Shown in pieces: positions 31,444-41,440 of a DNA stretch of 64,000 nt. The notes beneath the pieces were generated by a model. It had not been told where the DNA came from. It was given only the letters and a program-made list of their open reading frames with translations, and did not search any database. Numbering within the stretch: position 1 is the stretch's first letter; each line of letters starts with the position of its first letter. This stretch comes from Hyaloraphidium curvatum (taxonomy: Eukaryota > Monoblepharomycota > Hyaloraphidiomycetes > Hyaloraphidiales > Hyaloraphidiaceae), in assembly GCA_025558095.1 (NCBI GenBank), contig JAIVFI010000031.1:186001-250000 (forward strand), written 5' to 3'. The position numbers and the translations under genes were made by a program.

Positions 31444-32545
31444 ACATCTCGTCCTGCGTGACTATGTCCTTCGTTGGCGTCGGCGGTATGTACGCCCCCA
31501 GCACGTTCACTCCGCCGACTTGGATCTGCACAACGTCCAGGATCGGGTCCAAGTCTGTCCGTACGGTGTGCGGTAGCTCCTTTCGCACAAAGACCGTCAA
31601 CCCTCCTCCACCATGCTCCGAGCAGCTCTTCTCATAAACCTCGAACGTTTCCAGTACCACGGCAACCTCTGCGCGGATGTCGTTGTTGCTCATATGCTCC
31701 TCCCAAGTCCGCTTCTCGCCTTTGCCCGTCCACCTTGCTTCAGCGAAAACGACGATATCGTACTCTACAATGTGTAGCAGCAGCTCACGTATAAAGAGGC
31801 TCTTCTCGAGCTTCTGCTCGACGTTTTGGTAAAGTATCTTAAGGCATGTCCGAGTCTCGCTTTCCTAGCCGCGCGCAAGACGCTCTCCAGCGTTCGCGCG
31901 TGCAGTCTGGCGCGTCTCCCAAAGCTCGCGCGACTTTGCTTCAATCTTTTCCATGGTGAGCGTCGTTTCCAGGCCTGTTTCCGGCGGCGTGTATACGATC
32001 TTCGGGCCGTCGCGGCGGAAGGGAATCCCATCCTTCTCCATCTGCTGGACCAGGTGGTACTGCGCAGTAGACCGGTTCTTCTGCATCCACGTCTTCTCGC
32101 GGCTCGCGTACGCAGCCAGGTGCTTCAGGGCTCCAGCCTCGTTGAGCCGAATGAGCGTCTCGCGGTCCTCCTCGGTCGAGAACATGAGCTGGAGGTCAAA
32201 GGTGCGATTTCCCGTGAGGTACCACTTTTCCACCACGATCTCCTTGAGCGCATCGGTCCGCTGAACGAGCGCCTCACGGTCCTTGTGGTCGTGCGGCAGG
32301 TTGAGGGCGCAGCGCTTGAGGAGGTCACGGGCGCCTTCTCCGGTCTTCGCACTTTCGGGCGCCCGGCGGATCCTCCCTTTGCACGCGAGCGTCTCCTTTA
32401 TGGCACGCTCTTGATCGCGCTCTTCGGGCGTTTGTGGTCCGACGGCCCAAGGGTCCGGCTCAGCAATAGGAGCGGCGGTAGTCGGCCTCCGCGGGCCCCT
32501 CTTCCGAGTTGTGGTCCACCCCGTTCCCGCGGGCGCTTCTTCGGC
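31439..32545 (-). mobile_element. LINE 5' part: ORF1-like protein and start of endonuclease
   Basis: Minus strand. An ORF1-like frame (about 32540-31865) encodes a basic protein with a central fold (EIVVEKWYLTGNRTFDLQLM, EDRETLIRLNEAGALKHLAA) of the sort found before LINE endonucleases. A second frame then opens (about 31830-31439) with the endonuclease start: ILYQNVEQKLEKSLFIRELL, IVEYDIVVFAEARWTG, GGGGLTVFVRKELPHTV, GVNVLGAYIPPTPTKDIV. The next residues would continue at 18555-18546, across the copia insertion. The frame is not shown to be intact. Confidence 0.8.
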
Positions 32546-32625
32546 GAGCAGTTTCGCATTATTGCGAGGAAGTGGAAGTCGCACGGCACGGGCTTGCAGT
32601 GCGGCTTGTTCTCCTTCGCAGCTGA
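32546..32625 (-). mobile_element. Displaced duplicate of a LINE ORF2 linker segment
   Basis: About 80 bp nearly identical to 16788-16866 (ENKPHCKPVPCDFHFLAIMRN in translation), here placed upstream of ORF1 instead of between endonuclease and RT. A rearrangement product or template switch. Confidence 0.8.
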
Positions 32626-32631
32626 CATCTC

Positions 32632-32674
32632 GCATTCAGCGCATTCAGCGCATTCAGCGCATTCAGCGCATCAG
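32632..32674 (+). repeat. Microsatellite (GCATTCAGC)n
   Basis: Four full 9-bp units, then a degenerate GCATCAGC unit, at the junction between LINE fragments and the second copia gag. Confidence 0.85.
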
Positions 32675-32699
32675 CGCACCGCCAAAGAGGCTATTCGCG

Positions 32700-34297
32700 A
32701 TGGAAACATCGCTGGTCCGCGATGCCAAAGTCGAGATCCTGGCATTTCAGGGCGGCAATTGGGTCAAGTGGTTGCCGAAGGCTGAACAGTTCATCCGCAT
32801 GGCCAAACTGGGGCCCTTCCTCAAGAGCAACAACAGGCCTCAGCACATGAAGGAAGGAGAGTTCGAGATTGCTGTCAGCCAGGCAAAGGGATACCTGCAG
32901 ATGCTCACGGACCCGAGCTGGCACAAGGACATTGAGAGCCGCACCCCGGCCGACTTCTGGACATGGATCCAGCAGAGATGCCAACAACTGTTGAACAACT
33001 CAATCCGAATGAATGCCGCATGGCAAGGTCCAAGATTCAGCGCTGGGAGTGGAACCCGGAAGTCGATTCCAAAGCGAACGCGAAGGACTTCCTTGTGGGA
33101 GAAGGACACTTTCTCATGGCCCAAGGAGACTGTGGAGAATCTTGTGAAGGGCAAGTTCAGGGAGATCAATGCCCAGAGGCTCAAGGACAACGACAAACTG
33201 CACTTTTGGAGGATGTGTGACATGACCTTTGGCCACATCGGACCATCCCTAATCCGGGTGGAGAAGCACCGGAGGGACGTCCAGAAGCTGCTCTGCTCTA
33301 CCCACGACCTGGAGGTGGAGACAGGCAGGCACCAAGGACTTGAGGTGCAGCAGAGAACGTGCAAGCATGACCCTGAGCACATTGGAGACGAACAACACTT
33401 TCTGTTTCACTGTTCAGCAAATGCGGAGCGGCGCCAGAAGCTGCAGACTAGATTGGAAGCACTAGGCCGCGAGTGGAACATGGAGACCTGGCTCTGGGCT
33501 CTTAGCATCAAGGAGTTCGAGCCCACGATCAAAGCGAGGCGGCAGAAGGAGAAGGCCCTCAACTCCATTGCCAGCTTCATCTCAAAGTCCATGAAGGACA
33601 GGAAAACTGGGAAAATGAAAAAGACACACGACGACGATGAACTTTGCAATTAGCAGCAAACTCATGGTGTAACAGCGGCCAAGCCAGGGGCAGGTCCGGG
33701 TCACCAATACTATTCTATTCTTTCCTATTCCTCGCGAAGGTGCAACTACAGGCGGAGATCGTCGGATCTCCCATTTCGGACAAGGGACAGCTCGACATCC
33801 TCCTTGACGCGCAGGCGCGTGTTCCTGTCAAGTACATGTACCAGTTGCAGACCTTCTCCACGAGGATGAAGGCGCCAGGCGCGTTCGATGCGAACGAAAG
33901 GAATGCCGCGGGCGATTGCACGGCAAAGGCCCTGTTCAATGAGATACACCAAGCAGACGAACGAATGAAGCTCGAGACACGTTAAGACGCGTACTCCAAG
34001 CCGTTTGTGGGCCTCGGTCTCGCCGCGCGGGGAGGATTCACCCGCGGGCAGGGGAGCTTCCGGGGCGCGTTTCAAGCCACCCGCACAACAGAACGAAGTG
34101 AAAGACGCGTCTCGCCATACTTTGACGGCCAGTGTTCCAACTGTGGGAAGCGTGGCCACCGTGACACGGATTGCTGGAGCGCCCCAGGCGGAAATCGCGG
34201 CCGCGGCCGCGGCACCAGCCGCAGCAACAAGTTCCGCTTCACTGACTCGAAGGGAAGGCACTTCACGGCGGAAAGAGGAAATCACCGCGGACGATGA
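32700..34297 (+). pseudogene. Gag remnant of a second copia-like element, interrupted by a LINE
   Basis: Starts METSLVRDAKVEILAFQGGN and continues through a copia-type gag (LPKAEQFIRMAKLGPFL, ADFWTWIQQRCQ). A frameshift near 32960 moves into the frame EMPTTVEQLNPNECRMARSK, which is broken at 33086 by a LINE insertion and resumes at 33741 (VQLQAEIVGSPISDKGQLDI). A stop at 33983-33985 precedes a zinc knuckle (CSNCGKRGHRDTDC). No reverse transcriptase or integrase follows. The protein is unlike the gag at 18834, so this is another family. Confidence 0.8.
33087..33733 (+). mobile_element. 5'-truncated LINE insertion in the copia-2 gag
   Basis: 647 bp encoding the LINE C-terminal domain (KETVENLVKGKFREINAQRL, DEQHFLFHC), then the 3' UTR and tail TATTCTATTCTTTCCTATTCCTC. 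It is flanked by GCGAAGG at 33080-33086 and 33734-33740. Removing the insert and one copy of GCGAAGG restores the gag frame (KANAK joined to VQLQAEI), so GCGAAGG is the 7-bp target duplication. Confidence 0.92.
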
Positions 34298-34549
34298 AGG
34301 TGAGAGTAAAGCTAGATGGAAGGGCCTGACTATGATCGGATGTGAACCTTTACAGAACCCAACGAAGGCCGGACAATGAGCTGCATAGAGATGTGTCAGA
34401 CATTGTGAGAGTCCTGGGAGCCCTTGAAATGAGAGGTGCACGAAGAATCATCGGAGAAAGAGATGAGAAGAGACCATGCATGGGAGCACCAGATGGTCCG
34501 ACCGCGCGAGAACTCGGCGAGGAGCACGAGAGAGAAAGAGAAAGATGTC
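34298..34549. other. Unassigned interior of the second copia-like element
   Basis: No long frame; a purine-rich run leads into the minisatellite. This is where pol would be expected, and it is absent. Confidence 0.5.
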
Positions 34550-34790
34550 CTGCACGGGAGAACCGGCAGAGCAGAGAAAGGAGATGGCCTGCACGGGAGC
34601 ACCGGCAGAGCGAAGGAAGAGAGATGGCCTGCACGGGAGCACCGGCAGAGCAGAGGAAGAGAGATCACCTGCACGGGAGCACCGGCAGAGCAGAGAAGGA
34701 GAGATCGCCTGCACGGGAGCACCAGCAGAGCAGAGAACGAGAAAAGGCCCGCACAGGAGCACCGGCGGAGTGAGAAAGAAAGACCATGCG
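34550..34790 (+). repeat. 39-40-bp purine-rich minisatellite, six units
   Basis: Units beginning CTGCACGGGAGCACCGGCAGAGCAGAG at 34550, 34589, 34629, 34669 and 34709, with a degenerate one at about 34748. Internal repeats keep frames open on both strands, so ORFs here are not genes. Confidence 0.9.
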
Positions 34791-35358
34791 TGGGAGAACC
34801 ACGATGGCCCGCATGGGAGTACCAGCGGGAAGACCAGGGGTGGGAGTACCATTGACCATGGCCTGTCGGTTGCCCCGACAGATCGTGAAAGCCAAGTGGA
34901 TGAGAGCCTCATCATAAAATGATTGGGCTGCCAAGTAGTTGCTCACACTGAGACCAGCTTACTAATGTTTTCTACACTTTTCCTCGCAGCACCAAACTCG
35001 AGTCTGGGTTCATGATCTAGAGCTTTGGGGGAAGGATGGAGTTGCCCCAAAGGACAATCTCTGGGGAACACAGGAGCTGCTTTTGGGAAAGGCAACAACA
35101 TGCTCCAAAAGGACATTTTCTGAACACTGAGAGACTACCACAGTCTCTGAAACAATTCCTTGATCAAAGTGGACTTCTCCAGCAGCTTGTGAGCTGCTCA
35201 GTCAACCAAACACACCACAGATTGCTGTGCCCGATGCGCAAATCTGCGGCACTCTGGACAGTTTCTGCAGAGGTGGATTTGGTCGGGTATGCCATGCTGC
35301 TACGGTGCTACAACCTCTAGGAGGTTGGGGGGAGGAGTTGGTCCCGCTTCGGGGGGAG
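34791..35358. other. Unassigned 3' interior of the second copia-like element
   Basis: A 94-codon frame (35036-35320) has no recognisable motif. The stretch ends with a polypurine tract TTCGGGGGGAG (35348-35358) directly before an LTR. Confidence 0.45.
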
Positions 35359-35502
35359 TGTTGTGACGGGGCTGCTTTAGCCAGCAGCTCGTAGGGAAGC
35401 GGTCCCAACTCCAATCACAACGCAACGGAATTCCCCACACCAGGGCCACGGCATCCTCACGTCCAGTCCAGCTAGAGGCCGGACGAGCCGTCCGTCACAA
35501 CA
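35359..35502 (+). repeat. 3' LTR of the second copia-like element
   Basis: 144 bp with perfect 11-bp inverted ends, TGTTGTGACGG and CCGTCACAACA, and a polypurine tract immediately upstream. No second copy is seen in the window, so the 5' LTR was probably lost in the rearrangement with LINE sequence left of 32700. Confidence 0.75.
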
Positions 35503-35506
35503 ATGC

Positions 35507-36215
35507 TCAGTGCCAGAGATCTGAGGTGACAACCCAACCCTCCTTCACAAAGGCGAGCGTGGTGACCATCCCATAGCGGCTCTGTGGCACGATTGCGTAT
35601 TCCAAGTGTTTGACCAAGGTGCTGTCGTGTGTAACATCGTGCTTGCCGTCTTTCCCTGCGCGGGTTGTTGCCCCTGGTTCGAGGCGGCCATTCAGGATCA
35701 CGAGCTCCTCCTCCTGGCATAATGCAAGCAGCTGTTTCCCCCTCCGATCCGTGTGCTGCTCCGACCAAATTACACTACGCTTTCCAAAGCTCGTGCCACG
35801 CACGTCGCTTATCCCCACGTGAGCGTTCAGGTCCCCGATCACGATCGGTATGTCGCATCCGGTTACGATCCCCGCAAACCTCGTCCACATCTTGTCCGAG
35901 CTGAGAATATCTTGCGTTGGCATCGGGGGTATGTACGCCCCCAGCACGTTCAATATGCCGACTTGGATCTGCAACGCTTTGCTCTTTGCAGACGACACCA
36001 CTTTGATCTCGAGGACGGTGAAGCATGCCAAGCTGCAGCTGGATCTTTTGTTTGTATATGCCACTGCCAATGGGCTGGAGATCAACATCAGCAAAACAGA
36101 GTGGATGGCCAGGAAGATACCTCACCACGTGAAGCTCACGTACAGGATCCAGGAGCTGAAGAAGGTTGACAGCTTCAAGCTCCTAAACTCCTTGCTTAGC
36201 ATCTCTACCCAAGCA
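35507..36215. mobile_element. LINE fragment with inverted 5' segment
   Basis: 35507-35968 is endonuclease on the minus strand (QVGILNVLGAYIPPMPTQDI, CDIPIVIGDLNAHVG, EPGATTRAGKDGK, VKEGWVVTSD). From 35969 reverse transcriptase is on the plus strand (ALLFADDTTLISRTVKHAKL, GLEINISKTEWMARKIP, KKVDSFKLL). Here the catalytic FADD is kept. The head-to-head joint resembles a twin-priming inversion. The RT part breaks off at about 36215, with no 3' tail. Confidence 0.88.
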
Positions 36216-36469
36216 AGCTCAATGGCATAACGTGGGGCAGAGGCCGCTGGAGTCAACTCCTTGTGTGGCTCAGAATGTTGGTCGGCTTTTGCCCACTTTG
36301 CCCCTGATGCTAAGGTCCTTCTCCCACTAACCTTGCAGAAAGTCAATAGATCCAAGCATCAATCACCACCACCAGGTGTGGTTATTTTGTGCATTTGTGG
36401 CTTGACGGGGCGCCGTGCATCGTCGGCAGTCGGCAAGCCTTCTCAGAAAGTTTGAGATTTTTCCCGCCA
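36216..36469. other. Right edge of the transposon island / TFIIIA upstream region
   Basis: No feature recognised apart from its position; probably contains the TFIIIA promoter. Confidence 0.4.
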
Positions 36470-37878
36470 ATGGCAGTTCTGCTTGAATGCCGGGGCGGGG
36501 AACGGGACGGGGACGCGATGGCTCTGCCATCCTCCCCTATGAGCCCGCCAGTGCCGCCATTTCTTCCCGGAACGGGGTTCCACGCGAACGCGGCGGTGCC
36601 GAGTGACCCCGAGCCGCGGGCGCCTTCCCCGTCGGAGCCGTTTGAGGTCGAGGACGAAGGGTTGGACGAAGCTTCTGGCTCTCTTGCGGCTCGGGAAAAG
36701 TCTTGCGCCCACTGCGGCCGGACCTTTCGGAAGCAGAGCAAGCTCAACCAGCATCTTCTGAGCCATACGGGAGAACGGCCCTTTGTGTGCCCGTTTCCGG
36801 GGTGCGGAAAGGCGTACCGCCGCAGGGAGCACCTGAAAAACCACTCGTCGTGCCACGGAGACACGGAGGAGGAGCGCAAGCCATTTGTGTGCGGCCACGA
36901 AGGGTGCGGTGCCGCCTTTTCCAAAGAGCATCACAAGAAGCGGCACGAAAAGTCGCACGCGGGGGGCGGCATCTACAAGGCGGGATCACCGTCGTCAAAG
37001 CTTCGTGCCTCTTGCTGACTCGAGCTACGGCAGTGCGGCGTGGAGGGATGCGGGGAGGCTTTCCCGAAGCACAAACAGCTCGTGGACCACTTGGCCTCCC
37101 ATGCGGGCGACGGTGTCGCAATTGGACATGTCTGCGCAGTTGAAGGATGTGGCAAGACGTTCCGGACCCCGTCGAAGCTCGCGAAGCATGCCAAGACACA
37201 CGAAGGTCCGTTGCGCGGTCGGCGTGGACCGCGGACCGGCTGTACCTAACGGCGGACTGCAGGCGCGCTGAGTTACGCCTGTGGACAGCCAGGCTGCAGC
37301 GAAGCATTTGCCAAATGGAGCCAGCTTCAGCAGCATCTGAAGAAGGATCACCCGATACAGTGTTTGGAGTGCGGAAAAGTCTTCACGCGCCGTATGTTCG
37401 ACGGAACCGCGACGACATCGGCCTGGCATTCATGATCTCTCGCCAGGTGACACCCTCAAGACGCACATGAAGAGCCACGACAAGAATCGCGACCTGTTTC
37501 CCTGCAATTGGCCGGGCTGCACCAAGGTGTTGACGTCGGTGAGGATCCGCTGGCCGGGCATTTGCCCTCGGCCTAACTCCCCGACCCGCAAAGCGCAAGA
37601 TCCTGAACGTCCACGTGCAAGCATCGCATCAGGGCGTCAAGAGGTTCGAATGCAATCGCCCCGGTTGCGGGTCTCGTTTCGCACACAAGCATCTTCTCGC
37701 CCGTCACGTCCGAGCGCACGAAAAAACCGAACAGATGGAGGCGGGCAAGGTCTGTCGCTGTGGCACCGTCTCTGGATCGCCACTGAACAGGCTCCCGCAG
37801 CGAAGCGTGGTGTCCCGCAAAAAACGCTCGGCGGCGCAGATCCTCACAGGGCACATTCAGGGTGACCAGCAGTCCTGA
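36470..37878 (+). CDS. Transcription factor IIIA, nine C2H2 zinc fingers
   Basis: Binds the internal control region of 5S rRNA genes to nucleate RNA polymerase III assembly, and binds 5S rRNA. Exons 36470-36979, 37034-37205, 37263-37391, 37447-37538, 37600-37878; 393 residues. Nine fingers are counted: CAHCGRTFRKQ, CPFPGCGKAYRRREHL, CGHEGCGAAFSKEHH, CGVEGCGEAFPKHKQL, CAVEGCGKTFRTPSKL, CGQPGCSEAFAKWSQL, CLECGKVFTRRDTL, CNWPGCTKVLTS and CNRPGCGSRFAHKHLL. That is the TFIIIA number, with the SKLAKHAKTHEG signature in finger 5. The first intron appears to use a GC donor (AAG|GCGGGA). The start at 36470 gives an acidic, Pro-rich N-terminal tail; ATG 36521 is an alternative. Confidence 0.9.
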
Positions 37879-37922
37879 ATCATCAATGCGATACAGTATA
37901 AATCTGGAATCACGTCATAGCA

Positions 37923-38823
37923 TCATTCTGAATGTTTCGTTGTATCTCGAGCTTTCGCTGTGGTTGGCAATTTGGCAAACTTGTACGCGGGATCGATCAA
38001 TGGTTCAACTAGAATCATGTCGCCATGAAACACTCACCAAGACCAGCAACAAACTTGCCAGGTTAAGGACGAACATTGGGAGGTCTAGTCGCGCGTAGTG
38101 GCACGCCACAAGAAAACTGCACGCCAGGTTCGTCAATCGGTTCGTGGCCGTGCGCGACCGTCCGCGTGCAGCTCACAGAATCACGGGGACAGTCGTGAGG
38201 TACTTCTTCGCAGGTGTGAATTCCGCGCCATTGTCCATTTGCTCCCAGAGTGTCAAGTCCTGGCTGCGAGGTTGTTCCGAGTTGTGGGCAAGCTCCTTGG
38301 AGCAGGCCTCTGCTGCACCCACTATTCTCCTTGGCTGAACTCGAAAGGAACCCCCGACACCCCATGGAACATGATAAAGGTCGACACGTTGTAGACCACA
38401 TTGGTCAAGGTCCAGGAAAGCTCTGGCACGGTCCGATCCGGCGATGAGACGCCGCTTAAGCAAGACGCCTCCGGTTCCCCAAAGCACACCTGTCGTTATC
38501 CCAGGAATCACCGAGAACACGACTTTAAGGCAGATAAGAGCGATAAGGTTCGTGATCCAGCTCCCTAAAGGTTCAGACCATAAGCCCGTCGCCGAGTGCC
38601 CGAGTTGGCGCCAGCACCGGACCTTTCTCGTTCAACCACGCTAAGTGGAGGGCGACGCGATGAGTCTCGTTCAAAATAGCTGAGGAAAGCCAGACGGGTG
38701 CCTACCTGAGTTGGGATTGAGCTCTCTGAAGGCCAGACACTATGCTTCAGTCCGTTGTCCGGAGGACCGTGCTGGCACTCACGTCCGCTTCTCATCTGGC
38801 GAGACCGGCTGCGGATTTTCCAT
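37923..38823 (-). CDS. ORM/ORMDL family protein, regulator of serine palmitoyltransferase
   Basis: ER membrane protein that inhibits serine palmitoyltransferase and so sets sphingolipid synthesis. No single exon is long, so the gene is easy to miss. Exon 1, 38783-38823 (MENPQPVSPDEKR); a 20-nt exon 38706-38725 and an 18-nt exon 38623-38640, together TELNPNSAWLNEKG; exon 4, 38490-38564 (SWITNLIALICLKVVFSVIP). Then ELSWTLTNVVYNVSTFIMFH, GVPFEFSQGEYQDLTLWEQM, DNGAEFTPAKKYLTTVPVIL and FLVACHYARLDLPMFVLNLA. The last exon is read as FAKLPTTAKARDTTKHSE to TGA 37925-37923 and is the least certain part. It is convergent with TFIIIA, 44 nt between stops. Confidence 0.88.
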
Positions 38824-38953
38824 CGGGCCGGCAGCGCGGGTCACTGGACATGGGGGCCGGCGGAGGCACAGAGGGAAAGGGCGTTTCGGTACCTCTGCCT
38901 TGATCGCCAGCGCAGGGACGTGGCAATTGACGGATCAATTTCCACGACATCAG

Positions 38954-40685
38954 CTACACCCGCAGCTTCGCCGCGATATCCATCCAACCCTCATCCGTAG
39001 CCTCGGAAGATCGATACATGCTGTACGACGGCGACGCAGTCAGTGTGACCGCCGCGATCTCATCGTTCCCGGACTGCACCCACCGTGTGAAGCGAATGAT
39101 CTGATCCGCAATCGCCTGGGGCTTGATGCCCAACTCTGCGAAGCTGACGGCCCCTCCCGACGGCACCTCGTCCACGTACATCTGATTGGAGCCGTCAGCG
39201 AGTAAGACCGCAGGCCGGGACGCTAACGCACCCGTTCCACTTCGTCCGCAGTGATGAGCGGGTTCATGCTGATAGTGTCTAGCACCCTGCCCACAAGTCT
39301 GCCGCCACGTTAGATGCTGCCCCGTAGAGTAAGAGCGACGGGCGAAGCGTACTTTGCAAGCGGCTTCGGAAGGGGGTACATGAGCGGGCCGCGGTGCGAG
39401 ATCTCGACAATGACGTCCAAAATCTGGCGCAGCGTGAACTCCGTGGGGCTGATTTCCGGATCAGTTGCCCTCTCGGTCTGCCGCGCTGCCAGCATGAACA
39501 CACCCGAATAGCTCAACCAGCTTCCCCGTCGCCGCATCGCTCTTGACCATGCTCGCCAAGGCATTGGCCACGTCGCCAACCTGTCCTCCAAGTTAATGTC
39601 TTGCGCAAGGCGAAACGCGCGTGGTGTCCTACGTAAACAGGCCGCACTTTCGTCATGCCTCCGTTGATGAGCGGGATCGAGTAGAAGAACACCATGAAGG
39701 CTTCCCAAGGACGGCGACATTCAGCCCGACCACAAAGAGCCACAAGGTGCCCGACTCACCGCACCACCTGTTGAAGAACTTGTCCTCGGCGCCGTAAATG
39801 GTAGCTGGCCGGACGATGGTGGCGTCAGGGAACTCTGCGAGCACCGCTTGCTCTCCAAGGGCCTGCATGACGGGCCCAAGTCAACTCATGGTGCGAGCGC
39901 ACTGACGGGCAATGGCCACCTTGGAACGCAAGAACAGCGACTTGGAATCCGGGCGGGCGTTCAGCGCAGAGACGTGGATGAACTTCGTGACTCCGTTCTC
40001 CTTCGCAAGCTTCGCAATCTTCTGCGCTCCAGCGATGTGCGTGTCGTGGAAGGTGAAGCTCCTGGCAAGTGCGAGCCTCCGTTAGCGGGCATTGCCGTGA
40101 ATCACCCCCGGGCCCACTTGGTCGCAAAGTCGCGTCCGATGAGGTTAAAGACCGTGTCGGAGTTCCTCAAGCACTCCACAATCTGATCATCATTCCTCAA
40201 ATCGAACCTCTGGGAGCGTCACCGCGATTAGCTAACCCCGAGGGACGCTGCCGGCGGCGACAACTACCGTTGGCACAATCTGCCCCAGGTCCCCCATAAT
40301 CCTCAGATGCCGCTGGTCGTACTCGTCCCCGCGGTATGCAGTCACGACCTGCATGCCTTGCTGCCCTGGAGGCGGCGGTCCCAGCATCAGGCCCAGTCCC
40401 GGCCACCTATAGTCCGGCACCCCCACCAAGCCGATTCACGAGATAGCGGCCCACGAACCCCGTGCACCCAAAGACGGTGACCACGTTCCCGCTGACCGAC
40501 GAGCGCCCGCCGGGTCCGTGGGCGACGAAGCCCTGGCCCGTCGACTCCCGCAGCACGAGGTCGGCATAGGTGCGCTGCGCATCCCGCGTCAGAGGGGCCC
40601 GGCGGCACCGGCGGCCGTCGCGTACTTTGGCGTCGACAGCGACGCGCCGCGCCAAGCGGCCGCTGCGCTGCGCGATGGGGAGCAT
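38954..40685 (-). CDS. NADH dehydrogenase (ubiquinone) 39-kDa subunit, NDUFA9-like
   Basis: Accessory subunit of mitochondrial complex I with an atypical short-chain dehydrogenase fold that holds NADPH. The start at 40685 gives an Arg-rich presequence ([20 protein letters not shown]). Then [20 protein letters not shown] and [10 protein letters not shown] (Rossmann GxxGxxG), [67 protein letters not shown] and a C-terminal exon ending DIAAKLRV at TAG 38954. Several middle introns were not placed base by base. The gene lies in tandem with ORM, 130 bp upstream of it. Confidence 0.88.
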
Positions 40686-40800
40686 CGCGCGGTCCGCCAC
40701 CAGTACCACAGTAGCCCGCGGGGCAGGCCGCGCGGCCGCGCGCGAATCAGCTCCACAATCTCAGAGCTCTTCAATCAGTCTCCCCTCGGAACCCAGAGAT

Positions 40801-41388
40801 ATGGACAACCTCCTCAGGCTCCTACAGAGCCAGAGTTACTCGTCGGCTCCCCCGTCGCCCGGAACCCCGTCGGCCTGGGTTCCGGGCCCCGGTGCCCCGC
40901 CGCCGGCCAATTTACAGCTGCAGAACATTCTGCGCAGCCTCAACGCGGACCATTACCACCACGAGGATGTCGAGCCAGGTCTTGCATCTAGCTTGGGGCG
41001 AGTAGGGCCCATTTGCGAGGACGCGGAGCTGCAATGGGTCCTAAAGGAGCTGGAGGTAAATGGTAGCTGACCGAAGACGACGGCCGATGCTCGAGCTGGC
41101 TTTGGCTGTCAGGCGGAGCAGCGAGCTTTGGAGGCGCAATTGCTTGCGGATCGTGCCAGGGTTGCCCGGAATGTCGAGCTCGAAATCGCGACGGCAAAGA
41201 TCCTGGATCTCGCACCAGCGTCCCGCGCGGACAAGCTCCTTGAGTGCGATCGTGGCATGTTCACCGCCATGGCCGATCTTCGGCACCGGCAGGAGGCAAG
41301 GCTGCGGTCCTTGCGCGTTTTGGAAGGATTGAGCGACCGCCAGCTGTCGGCCATAGTCGAGACAGTTCTAGCATTCTCCGAGGCGTGA
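40801..41388 (+). CDS. Hypothetical coiled-coil protein (176 residues)
   Basis: Two exons, 40801-41055 and 41113-41388; the GTAAAT donor and CAG acceptor keep the frame. The N-terminal third is Ser/Pro/Gly-rich with MDNLLRLLQSQSYSS at the start. The rest is predicted helical and charged (LEAQLLADRARVARNVELEI, ADKLLECDRGMFTAMADLRH, GLSDRQLSAIVETVLAFSEA). No family recognised; a loose resemblance to DGCR6-type coiled coils is not enough for a call. It shares a 115-bp divergent promoter with NDUFA9 and converges with the MAP kinase kinase gene (52 nt between stops). Confidence 0.65.
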
Positions 41389-41440
41389 AGCTCTACATGG
41401 GTATGAGTGGGTATGACACAGAGTGCTGCCCGCCAGGGGT

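Noticed and set aside
34550-34790. Regularly spaced ~39-bp repeats resembling a CRISPR array
   Set aside because: Units are contiguous and similar throughout, with no unique spacers; the genome is eukaryotic. It is a minisatellite.
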